A stretch of DNA of 64,000 nt from Sanguibacter hominis ATCC BAA-789 (GTDB lineage Bacteria; Actinomycetota; Actinomycetes; Actinomycetales; Cellulomonadaceae). The notes beneath the pieces were generated by a model. The model was given only the letters and a program-made list of their open reading frames with translations. It ran no database searches and was not told the origin of the DNA. The position numbers were made by a program, and so were the translations under genes. The stretch is taken from the NCBI RefSeq assembly GCF_012396185.1, contig NZ_JAAXOW010000001.1:434001-498000 (forward strand). The letters are read 5' to 3'. Positions 23,285-32,809 of this stretch are shown piece by piece (within the stretch, counting starts at the first letter, position 1; the number at the start of each line of letters is the position of its first letter).

Positions 23285-24259
23285 GTGCACCGCTCCGCCC
23301 TGACCCTGGCCGCCCTGTCGACCGCCGCCGTCCCCGGGATGGACGTGGTCGACGCTCGCCTGCTCGACTCGGACGGGTCGAACGACGTCGCCGTCGTGAT
23401 CGACTCGACGCGCCGGCACTGGATCGTGCGCGCCCCGCGCAACGCTGCGGCGGGTGCGAGCCTCGAGGCCGAGATGGTGCTGCTGCGCAGGCTCGCCGAC
23501 CGTGTCGACGCCGGGGACCTTCCCTTCGCCGTCCCGACCCCCGCTGGCTTCGCGACGCTGCCGGAGGGCGGTCGCGCCGTGGTGCACCCGGAGGTTCCCG
23601 GGGTGCCGCTGCAGGCCGACCGGCTGCAGCCTGGCCCAGGGCTGGCCCGTTCCGTGGGGCGTGCGATCGCAGCGTTGCACGAGCTGCCGACGTCGCTCGT
23701 GGAGGATGCGGGCCTGCCGAGCTACTCGGCCGAGGAGTATCGACAGCGGCGGCTCTCGGAGGTCGACGAGGCGGCACGGACCGGGCGCGTGCCTGCGCGT
23801 CTGCTGCGGCGCTGGGAGCAGGCGCTCGAGAACGTCGCGATGTGGCGGTTCCGGCCGGTGGTCACGCACGGCGAGCTCAACGGGGACCACATCCTCGTGG
23901 CACAGCAGTCCGTGAACGGGATCGTGGACTGGGCGGAGTGCAAGGTGGCGGACCCTGCAGACGACCTGTCGTGGCTGCTGGTCGCGGCGCCGCCGGAGTC
24001 GGTCGAGTCGATCCTCGAGGCGTACCAGCTCGCGCGGACGGAGTCGGCGGACGCGCACCTCGTGGACCGGGCGCTGCTCGCGGGCGAGCTCGCCCTGGCA
24101 CGGTGGCTCCTGCACGGCGTGCGTACCGAGCAGAAGGACGTCGTGGACGACGCGGTCGAGATGCTCCTGGACCTCGACGAGGCCGTCCATGAGGGTGCGG
24201 AGGGCGCGGACGAGGCCGACGACGCGCCGGTGGACGAGCCGTCGCGCGACGACGACTGA
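23285..24259 (+). CDS. macrolide-2'-phosphotransferase-like kinase
   Basis: A 324-residue aminoglycoside-phosphotransferase-fold protein. The catalytic loop is HGELNGDHILV: Glu replaces the usual Asp and His the usual Asn, a pattern resembling Mph macrolide kinases. GIVDWAECKVADPADDLSW is the metal-binding region. The C-terminus is acidic (GAEGADEADD). The GTG at 23285 follows a TACCGT -10-like element by six bases and probably makes a leaderless message. No AT-rich WhiB7 box is visible upstream, although it lies near whiB7. It may phosphorylate a macrolide or an unknown small molecule. Confidence 0.8.
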   Translation: MHRSALTLAALSTAAVPGMDVVDARLLDSDGSNDVAVVIDSTRRHWIVRAPRNAAAGASLEAEMVLLRRLADRVDAGDLPFAVPTPAGFATLPEGGRAVVHPEVPGVPLQADRLQPGPGLARSVGRAIAALHELPTSLVEDAGLPSYSAEEYRQRRLSEVDEAARTGRVPARLLRRWEQALENVAMWRFRPVVTHGELNGDHILVAQQSVNGIVDWAECKVADPADDLSWLLVAAPPESVESILEAYQLARTESADAHLVDRALLAGELALARWLLHGVRTEQKDVVDDAVEMLLDLDEAVHEGAEGADEADDAPVDEPSRDDD

Positions 24260-24283
24260 CGCCAGACGGCCTCGCTCAGGGAC

Positions 24284-27200
24284 TCAGCCGCGCAGGAGTG
24301 CCTCGAGCTCGTCGAGGTCGAGGAGGCGCGCGGGGCGGCGCGTGACGCCGTCGCCGAGGTAGCAGAAAGCAGCGTCGACGTCGTCGAGCGGCGTGCCTGT
24401 CCAGCGGGACCAGGCGAGCCGGTAGACGGCGAGCTGCACCTCGCGGGCGCGCACGGCGGCCGGGTCGGTGGGTTCGCGGCCGGTCTTCCAGTCGACGACG
24501 ACGACCTGCCCGGGACTGCACCCGGGGCGGGGGTCAGGGAAGACGGCGTCGATGCGTGAGCGGGTCATGACGCCCGCGAGAGGCGTCTCGATGTCGACCT
24601 CGACGGCGATCGGGTCGAGCGACGCCCACGGGGTCGCGAGGAACGTCTGGCGGAGTTTCTCGAGGTCGGCGTCAGGCTCGGTGTCGTCGGCGTCCGTGAG
24701 GTCGTCGAGGTCCATGAGGACCGGCGACGAGTAGAACTGCTCGACCCACGCGTGGAAGGTCGTGCCGCGGCGGGCGTGGACCGACGGCTCGCTCGGGACG
24801 GGGCGGCGCAGGGAGAGGGCGTACTCCTCGCGGCTCGCAGCGAGCCGCACCATCGCGGACGCGGACACGTGCGCAGGGATCTCGACGTCCGTGACGGGCC
24901 GGCGGCGTGCGTCGCGCTCGGTGAGGAGGATCTCGGCGAGCTGCGCGAGCGGGACGGTCTCGTCGGCCCCTGCGCGGGCGGGAGCCAAGTCCACGGGCGA
25001 CGTTGCGCCCGGTGCGGACTCGGTCGTCGCGCTGCGCCCGGACACGCCTGCGTGCGCGGCGTCGCCGTGCGTCTCCTGGGCTTCGGCGCGACGTGCTGCG
25101 CGCACGCGCGCGGCAGCGGAGGCGAGCACGGGGTCGACGCCGTCTGCCGCAGGCCAGGTCGCGGTGACCTCGCGCTCGAGCGCGGGGTTGACCCCCTCAG
25201 GCTCGCCGGTCCAGGTCGACGTGTCGACGAGCCCGGCGTCGGCCAGCTCGGTGAGGAAGCACGAGGGCGGGGTGGCGCTGCTGCGCTCACCGCGGAACCA
25301 CGAGCCTGTCAGGAGCAGGCGGGAGCGCGCGCGTGTGAACGCGACGTAGGCGAGCCTGCGTTCCTCGGTGACCTGGTGCGCGCCGGCGTCCTGCTTGAAC
25401 ACCTTCTGCAGGCTGTCGAGGTCCTTGTGGTTCTCGGCGTCCTCGAAGGCGAACCGCGGCAGGTCGCGGGCGTCGCCGCGCAGCGGGTACGGGAGCGTGC
25501 CGAGCCCCGTGAGCCATGCGGAGTCGGTGGGTCCCTGAGGGCCGGTGCAGGCGGTGCTGGGGAGGCCGCCGTCGACGAGCCCGGGGACTGCGACGACGTC
25601 CCACTCGAGGCCCTTGGCCGCGTGGATGGTGACGATCTGGACGGCGTCGGGATCGGGGTCGGAGATCGCGGTGTCGATGCGCTCGTTGGTCGTGGCCACG
25701 TCGAGCCACGAGAGGAAGGCGCCGAGCGTCGGCAGGTCGGCTCCGTCGACGAACGAGATGGCGAGGTCGCGGAACGCGTCGAGGTTGGCGCGGGCGCGGG
25801 CGGCGTGCGGGCCGTCGAGCAACCCGGCCTCGATGTCGAGGCCGAGGGCGCGCTCGGCCTCGACGACGATCTCGGGGACGGAGAGGTAGGTGCTGGCGCG
25901 CAGGCGTGCCAGGAGGGCGGACAGCCTGGTGAGACGGGCGTGCGCGTCGGGCGTGAGGGACCTGCCGCCTGGGCTCTGCCATCCGGGTGCGGGGAACTCG
26001 TCGAGCACGTCGACGATCGAGTGCGAGTCGACGACGTCTGCCTCCGTCACGACGCTGGGCGCGGTGGCCGCGTCTCTGGCGTCGCCCGGTTCCGCGCTGC
26101 TGGGCTGCGGTTCCGTGCCGCTCCCGCGCTGCGCGTCAGCCGCGCGGCTGGCGGCGTAGGCGTGCCGCCGGGCGAGCTCGCGGACGAGGTCGGCAACGGC
26201 GAACAGGTCGGCGGCACCGAGCGCGGTCCACGGCCCCGTGAGCAGCCTCATGAGCGAGTCGCCGCGGGAAGGGTCGTGGACCACCTGGAGGAGCGAGACG
26301 ACGTCGACGACCTCGGGCGCCTCGAGGAGCCCTCCGAGGCCGACGACCTCGACGGGGATGCCTCGCGACCGCAGCGCGACCTCGACGGCGGCGAACTGCT
26401 TGCGGCTGCGGCACAGGACGGCCGCGGTCGTCGCGCCGTCGCGGGACGTGCGAGGTCGCCACCATCGTGCGACGAAGTCGGCGACGGCGGCCGCTTCCTC
26501 GTCCTCGGTCGCCGTGTAGGCCGCGCTGACGTGACCGGGGCCCGCTCCCGGGCGGGCGTGCAGCTCGATGACCGCGGCGTCGCCGGTGGACGTCGGGGCG
26601 GGGGCGCCTGCGACGCGCTCCGGCGCGGGGTCGCGGAGCGGCGTGGCGACCGCGTTCGCCACGTCGAGGATGGCCTGGTCGTTGCGCCAGGAGGTGCTCA
26701 GGGCGAGGTGGTGCACCTGGCCGACACCGGAGAACTGCTCGGCGAAGCGCGAGAGGCCGGAGGCGCTCGCGCCGCGCCACCCGTAGATCGACTGGTTCGG
26801 GTCGCCGACGGCGGTCACGGCGTGACCGTCGCCGAACAGGGCACCGAGCATCCGAGCCTGGGCGTACGACGTGTCCTGGTACTCGTCGAGGAGGACGACG
26901 CGGTACCGCGCACGCTCGGCGACGCGCACCTCGTCGTGCTGCTCGGCGAGGCGCGCGCCGAGCTCGACCTGGTCGGCGAAGTCGAGGGAGTCGGTCGAGC
27001 GCTTGCGCCTGCGGTACTCGTCGACGAGGTCGAGGAGCTGGACACGGTGGCTCATGAGCTCGAGGAGCTTCGTCGTCGAGGCGTAGGGGCCCTTCTTGCC
27101 CTTCGCGTCGGGCGTCGCGAGGAGCGTGTCGATGATCGTGGTCATGCGGGCACGGGCCTGGTCGGTGCTGAGCAGGTGCTCGCTGAGCGATCCGGAGAGG

Positions 27201-27916
27201 TGGCGCACGGCGTCGACGACGGTGCTGAGCGCCGCGTCGGTACCGAGCTCGCCGGTCCAGCGCTCGACGACCTCCTGGGCGAGCTGCCACTGGCTCGCCT
27301 CCCCGAGGAGCCGCGCGCCGGGCTCGATGCCGAGCCGGAGGCCGTGCTCCTTGACGAGGCCTGCGGCGTACGAGTTGTAGGTCGCGACGGTGGGGCGGCG
27401 CATCGACGCGAGGAGCGCGGCGTCCGGGGTCTGGTCCTCGAGGTCGCCGAGCAGTGCGTGCTGACCAGCGTCGCGCATGCGCGCGGTGAGTGTGCGCAGC
27501 CTGCGACGGATCCGCTCCCCCAGCTCACCCGCGGCCTTGCGGGTGAACGTGAGGCCGAGCACCTCGTCGGGCTCGACGAGCCCGTTGACGATCAGGTAGA
27601 CGACGCGTGCGGACATCGTCTCGGTCTTGCCGGAGCCCGCGCCCGCGACGACGAGCACGGGTTCGAGGGGCGCCTCGATCACCGCGAGCTGCTCGTCGGT
27701 CGGGCGGTGCTGCCCCAGCAGCTCGGCGATCTCGGTCGCGGGGACGAGCCTGCGCGAGGGCGCGTGCGCGGCAGGGGTGACGATGGGTGGCGCTCCCGGC
27801 GCGTCGGCCGTCGCAGTGCGGCCGCCGGCCGTGATCGCGGCGACGTCCGGCGCGCCGGTCCCGGGCCTGGCGGGCTCTGTCGCCGGGCGGGTGGGTTCAG
27901 GGGTGTACGGCGTCAT
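24284..27916 (-). CDS. adnB: AdnB-like helicase-nuclease subunit
   Basis: A 1210-residue UvrD-type helicase fused to a RecB-family nuclease. The first 60 residues are Pro/Ala-rich. Walker A is VVAGAGSGKTETMSARV, motif II LLDEYQDTSYAQARML, motif III GDPNQSIYGWRGAS and the late motif ERRLAYVAFTRARSR. The C-terminal nuclease has VVVVDWKTGREPTDP and QLAVYRLAW, so the D-x-K active site is intact. It is downstream of and overlaps the adnA-like gene by four bases. Together they form the actinobacterial AdnAB end-resection machine. The subunit naming follows mycobacterial gene order. Confidence 0.88.
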   Translation of the reverse strand: MTPYTPEPTRPATEPARPGTGAPDVAAITAGGRTATADAPGAPPIVTPAAHAPSRRLVPATEIAELLGQHRPTDEQLAVIEAPLEPVLVVAGAGSGKTETMSARVVYLIVNGLVEPDEVLGLTFTRKAAGELGERIRRRLRTLTARMRDAGQHALLGDLEDQTPDAALLASMRRPTVATYNSYAAGLVKEHGLRLGIEPGARLLGEASQWQLAQEVVERWTGELGTDAALSTVVDAVRHLSGSLSEHLLSTDQARARMTTIIDTLLATPDAKGKKGPYASTTKLLELMSHRVQLLDLVDEYRRRKRSTDSLDFADQVELGARLAEQHDEVRVAERARYRVVLLDEYQDTSYAQARMLGALFGDGHAVTAVGDPNQSIYGWRGASASGLSRFAEQFSGVGQVHHLALSTSWRNDQAILDVANAVATPLRDPAPERVAGAPAPTSTGDAAVIELHARPGAGPGHVSAAYTATEDEEAAAVADFVARWWRPRTSRDGATTAAVLCRSRKQFAAVEVALRSRGIPVEVVGLGGLLEAPEVVDVVSLLQVVHDPSRGDSLMRLLTGPWTALGAADLFAVADLVRELARRHAYAASRAADAQRGSGTEPQPSSAEPGDARDAATAPSVVTEADVVDSHSIVDVLDEFPAPGWQSPGGRSLTPDAHARLTRLSALLARLRASTYLSVPEIVVEAERALGLDIEAGLLDGPHAARARANLDAFRDLAISFVDGADLPTLGAFLSWLDVATTNERIDTAISDPDPDAVQIVTIHAAKGLEWDVVAVPGLVDGGLPSTACTGPQGPTDSAWLTGLGTLPYPLRGDARDLPRFAFEDAENHKDLDSLQKVFKQDAGAHQVTEERRLAYVAFTRARSRLLLTGSWFRGERSSATPPSCFLTELADAGLVDTSTWTGEPEGVNPALEREVTATWPAADGVDPVLASAAARVRAARRAEAQETHGDAAHAGVSGRSATTESAPGATSPVDLAPARAGADETVPLAQLAEILLTERDARRRPVTDVEIPAHVSASAMVRLAASREEYALSLRRPVPSEPSVHARRGTTFHAWVEQFYSSPVLMDLDDLTDADDTEPDADLEKLRQTFLATPWASLDPIAVEVDIETPLAGVMTRSRIDAVFPDPRPGCSPGQVVVVDWKTGREPTDPAAVRAREVQLAVYRLAWSRWTGTPLDDVDAAFCYLGDGVTRRPARLLDLDELEALLRG

Positions 27917-30900
27917 GAGGCCTCCTGCCCGAGCGTGCGTCCTACGGTCTGCAGCGGGCAGCTGCGGCGGACCGGGCAGAAGCCGCACAGCGGGTTGATG
28001 CGCGCTTCGAAGCACGCCGACGCCATGGTCCCTGCGACGTCCTCGACGAGGTCGTGGGCCCACCGCGGGTCGTCGGCGGTGTGGAGCGCGGGCTGGGTGC
28101 GCAGCGTCGCGTCCTTGCCCTGGTTGACGTGCACGAGCTGCGCGCCAGCGCTCAGTGCGCCTTCCTCGAGCCCAGGCACCTCGTGGAAGGCGCCCTCGGC
28201 GAGAGCGACCTGGTAGGCGCCGAGCTGGGGGTGGCTCACGGCCTTGTCCTTGCTCGGGGCGGCACCGGTCTTGAGGTCTTCGACGAGGACGGTGCCGTCC
28301 TCCTGCCGCACGAGACGGTCGACGCTCCCGCTGAGCACGGCGCGGCCGACCTGGGTGGTGAACCGGGCCTCGACGGCGAGGACCTCGCCGCTGTCCTGGA
28401 AGTGCCGGGCGAGCCGCTCGACCATCGCGCGGGCACGGGTGCGTGTGACACGCTCGGGCCAGCCGGGTGCGAGCCCGAGCTCGGGCCAGCGGCGGTCGAG
28501 CGTCGCGGCCAGCTCGTGGAACGAGGCCGTGGGCGCTTCCTCGGCGATCGAGTGGATGAGCGAGCCGAGCGACTGGGAGAGCGCGTCGGCGGAGCGACCG
28601 CCCGCAGTCTCGAGGGCCCAGCGCAGCGCGCACGTCGAGACTGACTCGACCTTTGACGGCGAGACCGGGACCGGTGCGTCGGCCTCCCACGTGGGTCCGG
28701 TGCTCGAGACCGGGTGGACGCCGTACCAGCCTGCCGGGTCGGCACCCGGGACCTCCGCCTCGGCGAGGCGCGCGAGGACCGCGGCGGCCTCGCTCGCGTG
28801 CGGGGAGGTGGCCTCCGCGCCGTCGCGTCGGACCTCGTCGTGGAGCTGCGCGCGGGCTCGCAGGACGAGCCCGCGCAGGTCGAGGGCCTCGGGGACGTCT
28901 CGACGGCGCGCGTCCGGCGCCTCGTCTTCCGCGCGGTCCGTGTCCGGGACGGGGTCGACGAGGTCGACGAGGACGGACGGAAAGCTCTCGGTGTCCTCGA
29001 CCGCGGTGACGAGCAGGTGCTCGCGCGCGCGGGACACCGCGACAAGGAAGGCGCGCACCTCGTCGGAGAGGACGGCGCGGCGGGCGTGCGCCGCGTGCGC
29101 GGCGCTGTCGCCTCCGGGCACGACGATGCCGGCGACAGCGTCGACGAGCGTCTGCGCGCCGAGCAGGGAGTCACGCAGGCGGAGGTCCGGCCACACGCCC
29201 TCCTGGACACCCGCGACGACGACGGCACGCCACTCGCGACCGGCTGCGCCTGCTGGCGTGAGGACGGCGACGGCGTCCTGCGTGCCGCCGCTCGCCGCGA
29301 GCGAGTCGGCGGGGAGGTCCTGCGACCGGACGTGGTCGACGAAGGCGCTCGCTCGCGCGCGCGGGTTGCGGTCGACGAACCGCTCGGCTGCCTTCGACAA
29401 CGCCATGACGGCGTCGAGGTCGCGGTCCGCGCGCATGCCCGCGCTGCCCCCGGCGAGCGCGGCGCTGCGCCACCGCGCGGAGAGTGCGGTCGCGTCCCAC
29501 ACGGCCCACAGGACGGTCTGCGCGTCAGCGCCCGGGCGTGCGGCAGCCTCCCGGCCTCGTGCGAGCACCGCAGCGACCTGCGCCGCGCCACGTCGGACGG
29601 CAGCGGGAAGCTGAGCGGCGAGCGCGGGATCATCGAGGACCTCGACGAGCAGGGTGTCGGAGCTGCGTCCGCCCCCGGCCGCGATCTCCTCGCCGCGCAG
29701 GACGCGACGCAGGCGGCGCAGCGACACTGCGTCGAGGCCGCCCACCGGCGAGAGCAGCAGCCCGAGCGCACGCTCGACGTCGAGCGGACGACCGTCGGCC
29801 ACCTCGACGGCGTCGAGGAGCGGCCGCACCGCGGGCTCGTCGCGCAGCGGCCCCTGGGACCCGAGGACGCTCACCGGTACCGATGCCCCGATGAGGGCGC
29901 GCTGCAGCGCGCTGACCTGACCTCCTGAGCGCGTGACGACGGCCATCTCCTCCCACGGGACCCCGTCGAGCAGGTGCCACGCCCGCAGCGTCCGCGCGAT
30001 GTACGCATGTTCCTGCGACGGCCCCGCGAGCAGAGCGACGCGTGCGGGACGGTTCCTCTCGGCGACCAGACTCGTCACGACCGGGTCCGACGTCGCCGAG
30101 CCGCGTGCCGCACCGTCGTCGACCGCGCCTGCCCGCCGGTGCGCGACCGTCCCCGCAGCCGCGACCGCCTGGGCCACGCGCCGCGTGACCGCGCGCAGGT
30201 CCGGTCCGTGTCGCCAGGCACGCTCGAGCGGGACGTGATGAGCGCCGAACGCACCTGGTTCGGCGCCGGGGGGCGCTGCCGAGCGTGCGACGAGGGCAGG
30301 CACCGCACCGCGGAACCCCTGCACCGCGGCGTCGGGGTCTCCGACGAGGACGAGCCGCGCCCCGTCGGCGTGCAGCACCGCGAGCAGACGCGCGACCGCC
30401 TGCGTCGCCTCCTGGTAGTCGTCGACGACGACGAGGTCCCAGCGGGGGCGCGCGACCTCCGGCACCTCGTCGTCCCACGAGGTCAGCGCGTCGATCGCGT
30501 CGTGCACGACTGACGCCGGGTCGACCCGCGCGCCCGCGTCCGGCGTCGCCTGCCGCAGCGACATCACGTCGCGGTACTCCTCGAACAGCCGCGCGCACGT
30601 GCGCCACGCGGTCCGCCCGTACCGCTCCCCCAGCTCGTCGAGCGCGACCGGGTCGAGACCGCGTTCTGCGGCGCGCATCAGGACGTCACGGAGCTCGTCG
30701 CGGAAGCCTCGGGTCCTGAGAGCCTCGGCGGGGACCGACGGCGGGAGGTCGAGAGGCACGCCCTCCCCCGCGAGATGGCCCTCGATCAGCTCGGCGAGGA
30801 TCCGGTCCTGCTCAGGTCCCGACACGAGCGTCGGCGCCGGCTCGCCCCACGCGCTCGCGCGCCGCGCCAGGATGCCGTGCGCGACCGAGGCTGCCGTCCG

Positions 30901-31221
30901 GACGAGAGGCTGGCCGACCGTGCGGGCCGCGCGGCCCGCGAGCCGGTCCCGCATCTCTCCCGCCCCACGACGGGTCGCAGCGAGCACGAGGACGCGCGAC
31001 GGGTCGAGCGGCACCCTGCCGTCACCCGGGACGAGGTGATCGACCGCGACCGCGAGCGCCGTCGTCGACTTGCCCGTGCCCGGCGCGCCCGTCACGAGCG
31101 TCACGGGATTCGTCCGCGCGGCCTCGACCGCGCGCTGCTGCGACGCGTCGAGCGCGGGCGGCTCCCCGTCGGTGCGCTCGACGTGCTCGCTGAGCACTGC
31201 GCGCAGCCCGGTCGTCGTCAT
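27913..31221 (-). CDS. adnA: AdnA-like helicase-nuclease subunit
   Basis: A 1102-residue partner of AdnB. Walker A is VTGAPGTGKSTTALAVA, and motif II reads VVVDDYQEATQAVARLL (DDYQ rather than DEYQ). The C-terminal RecB-type nuclease has GSVDRLVRQEDGTVLVEDLKTG split by a strand, then HPQLGAYQVAL, so its D-x-K is intact. The last residues carry CGFC and SCP cysteines, which with an earlier cysteine (STCALRW) probably bind an iron-sulfur cluster. The ATG at 31221 is chosen because the open frame upstream shows no helicase similarity. The dimer would process double-strand DNA breaks. Confidence 0.88.
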   Translation of the reverse strand: MTTTGLRAVLSEHVERTDGEPPALDASQQRAVEAARTNPVTLVTGAPGTGKSTTALAVAVDHLVPGDGRVPLDPSRVLVLAATRRGAGEMRDRLAGRAARTVGQPLVRTAASVAHGILARRASAWGEPAPTLVSGPEQDRILAELIEGHLAGEGVPLDLPPSVPAEALRTRGFRDELRDVLMRAAERGLDPVALDELGERYGRTAWRTCARLFEEYRDVMSLRQATPDAGARVDPASVVHDAIDALTSWDDEVPEVARPRWDLVVVDDYQEATQAVARLLAVLHADGARLVLVGDPDAAVQGFRGAVPALVARSAAPPGAEPGAFGAHHVPLERAWRHGPDLRAVTRRVAQAVAAAGTVAHRRAGAVDDGAARGSATSDPVVTSLVAERNRPARVALLAGPSQEHAYIARTLRAWHLLDGVPWEEMAVVTRSGGQVSALQRALIGASVPVSVLGSQGPLRDEPAVRPLLDAVEVADGRPLDVERALGLLLSPVGGLDAVSLRRLRRVLRGEEIAAGGGRSSDTLLVEVLDDPALAAQLPAAVRRGAAQVAAVLARGREAAARPGADAQTVLWAVWDATALSARWRSAALAGGSAGMRADRDLDAVMALSKAAERFVDRNPRARASAFVDHVRSQDLPADSLAASGGTQDAVAVLTPAGAAGREWRAVVVAGVQEGVWPDLRLRDSLLGAQTLVDAVAGIVVPGGDSAAHAAHARRAVLSDEVRAFLVAVSRAREHLLVTAVEDTESFPSVLVDLVDPVPDTDRAEDEAPDARRRDVPEALDLRGLVLRARAQLHDEVRRDGAEATSPHASEAAAVLARLAEAEVPGADPAGWYGVHPVSSTGPTWEADAPVPVSPSKVESVSTCALRWALETAGGRSADALSQSLGSLIHSIAEEAPTASFHELAATLDRRWPELGLAPGWPERVTRTRARAMVERLARHFQDSGEVLAVEARFTTQVGRAVLSGSVDRLVRQEDGTVLVEDLKTGAAPSKDKAVSHPQLGAYQVALAEGAFHEVPGLEEGALSAGAQLVHVNQGKDATLRTQPALHTADDPRWAHDLVEDVAGTMASACFEARINPLCGFCPVRRSCPLQTVGRTLGQEAS

Positions 31222-31388
31222 GGATGAGATCCCATCACGGGCCACCGACACTCCCCGGCCGCGACGCGCGTGCCCCGACCGAGCGAGTGCGCGCTGGGCG
31301 AACAGCGCACCGAGAACGCCCCGCGGCACGCCGCGAGGTGCGATTCTGGTCGCGAGAGACATCCGTCCGTGCGAACAAGGAGATCGAC

Positions 31389-31613
31389 GTGGAGATCACG
31401 ATCGGCGTGCAGAACCAGGCCCGCGAGCTCGTCCTGGAGTCCGACCAGACCGCAGCCGAGGTCACGGCGGCCGTCACCAAGGCGCTCGAGTCGGGCTCCG
31501 TGCTCGACCTCACCGACCACCGCGGCCGCCGCGTGCTCGTCCCGACGGCCGCGATCGGCTACATCGAGATCGGTTCCGAGGAGCAGCGCAAGGTCGGCTT
31601 CGGCCCGCTCTGA
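31389..31613 (+). CDS. DUF3107 family protein
   Basis: A 74-residue soluble protein of the actinobacterial DUF3107 family (EITIGVQNQARELVLESD to RKVGFGPL). It starts with a GTG at 31389 preceded by AAGGAGAT. It is predicted to be a small alpha/beta protein; the function is unknown. It is divergent from adnA with 167 bases between the starts, and convergent with the ferritin-like gene. Confidence 0.88.
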   Translation: MEITIGVQNQARELVLESDQTAAEVTAAVTKALESGSVLDLTDHRGRRVLVPTAAIGYIEIGSEEQRKVGFGPL

Positions 31614-31627
31614 CACGCGGCACGTAC

Positions 31628-31669
31628 GGCACGGCCCGGCGGCAGGTCTCCCTGCCACCGGGCCGTGCC
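31628..31669. terminator. strong bidirectional terminator
   Basis: A 12-bp perfect outer stem (31628-31639 with 31658-31669) enclosing a second stem of about six bp. It lies between the convergent DUF3107 and ferritin-like genes. Confidence 0.75.
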
Positions 31670-31731
31670 TGTGCTCGCGCACGACGCCGCGGCGGGCTGC
31701 CCCGAGCAGGGTGCGCCGGCTCGGGCAGGGC

Positions 31732-32511
31732 TCAGGCCGCGAGGCCGAGACGTCCCATCCGGCGGGTGTGCTCGGCGGTGAGCTGGCCGAACAGCCACGA
31801 GGTGTGGTCGGCCGGACGCTCGTCCTCGCTGAACCGCTGGTCGATCGCCGTCGCGAGGAGCCTGGAGAGGGACGGCCGGTCGGCGAGGAGCGACTGCACG
31901 AGGCTCAGCGCCTCCCCGACGAGCCGACGGCCCCACAGCGCGAGCCGCGACGCGAGAACTTCGTCGTCCGTCGTCGCTCTGTCGAGCACCTCGATCGACC
32001 GCTCGGACGCCATGCCGTCCTCGATCACGCCCATGATGATCTCGCGGCTCTGCGGGTCGAGCGCCCCAGCGACGATCCGGCAGAAGTCCACCGCGACCCC
32101 ATGCCCGACGTAGCTCTTGAGGATCTCCTCCCACCAGCTGCTCGGCTGCGTGCGCTGGTCGTAGTCGTCGAACGTCGCGTCGAGGCCGAGCATGAGCTCG
32201 TCGGCGGCGTCCGTGTCCCCCTCCAGCTCTGCGATGCGACCCAGGATCGTCTCTTGGCGTGCGAGCGCGGCACCCGCGAGGCGCGCGAGGCGCAGCCGGC
32301 TCAACGGGTCCGGGGCCGCCGTGGCGGCGCCTGCGATGCGGAGGAACGCGACCGACTCGATCTGCGCGACGAGGGCGAGGAGCTCCGTCGTGTCGGCGAT
32401 GCTCGCGCCCCCTCCGGCGGGTGCGGTGGCGGGTGCCCCGGGCTCAGCGGCGGGGGTCGACCCCGGCTGGACGCCCGGCGCGTCGTGCTCGACGTGCGGT
32501 GCCTGGCTCAT
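31732..32511 (-). CDS. ferritin-like (MiaE_2-type) helical protein
   Basis: A 259-residue protein. A disordered Pro/Ala/Gly-rich N-terminus of about 40 residues precedes an all-helical domain resembling the ferritin-like tRNA-hydroxylase-related family found beside DEAD-box helicases in actinobacteria. Acidic and histidine residues (AQIESVAF, ETILGRIAELEGD, SYVGHGVAVDF, DGMASERS) could form a di-iron site, but I cannot confirm the ligand set. The ATG at 32511 is preferred over longer frames because the family N-terminus fits. It is divergent from the helicase gene. Confidence 0.75.
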   Translation of the reverse strand: MSQAPHVEHDAPGVQPGSTPAAEPGAPATAPAGGGASIADTTELLALVAQIESVAFLRIAGAATAAPDPLSRLRLARLAGAALARQETILGRIAELEGDTDAADELMLGLDATFDDYDQRTQPSSWWEEILKSYVGHGVAVDFCRIVAGALDPQSREIIMGVIEDGMASERSIEVLDRATTDDEVLASRLALWGRRLVGEALSLVQSLLADRPSLSRLLATAIDQRFSEDERPADHTSWLFGQLTAEHTRRMGRLGLAA

Positions 32512-32809
32512 CCGTCCAGCGTAGCGGCCCACCACTCGCCCTTGACCCGTCCGATATGCTGCCCCTGTACATCGGATGCCCGGTCGTCTCGACGCACGAC
32601 TATCTGTGAACTGACCTGGCTGCCCGTCGCCCGCGCCTCGGCGCGTGCCCCGGCACCCCCGCATCTCCGCGATCGGCTTCCGGCCCTCCGGCGCGACAGC
32701 GCCGGCACCGCCGTGACTGCCCGTCGCCGCTGGCCGCAGCACCGCTGCGCAGCGCACCCGCCCGTCCCCGGTGCCGCGCCACCACGCCCTTCACCACCCG
32801 TGAGGCACA
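32512..32809 (+). promoter_or_regulatory. long leader of the DEAD-box helicase gene
   Basis: 298 bases separate the divergent ferritin-like and helicase genes. A TTGACC (32542-32547) followed 18-20 bases later by TGTACATC may be the promoter. If so, the helicase mRNA has a leader of over 200 bases, as is common for cold- or RNA-structure-regulated DEAD-box genes. No standard riboswitch was recognised. Confidence 0.4.
32556..32609 (+). CDS. 17-codon mini-ORF in the helicase leader
   Basis: A short ATG frame encoding MLPLYIGCPVVSTHDYL, ending in TGA 200 bases before the helicase start. Its codons are unusually balanced for this genome (TAC, CAC, TAT, ATC). There is no clear ribosome-binding site. 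It may be a leader peptide; nothing else supports function. Confidence 0.3.
   Translation: MLPLYIGCPVVSTHDYL

Noticed and set aside
24752-28216. Long plus-strand open frame opposite adnB
   Set aside because: No recognisable domain, antisense to intact helicase and nuclease motifs, and Arg/Gly/Ala-rich composition typical of shadow frames.
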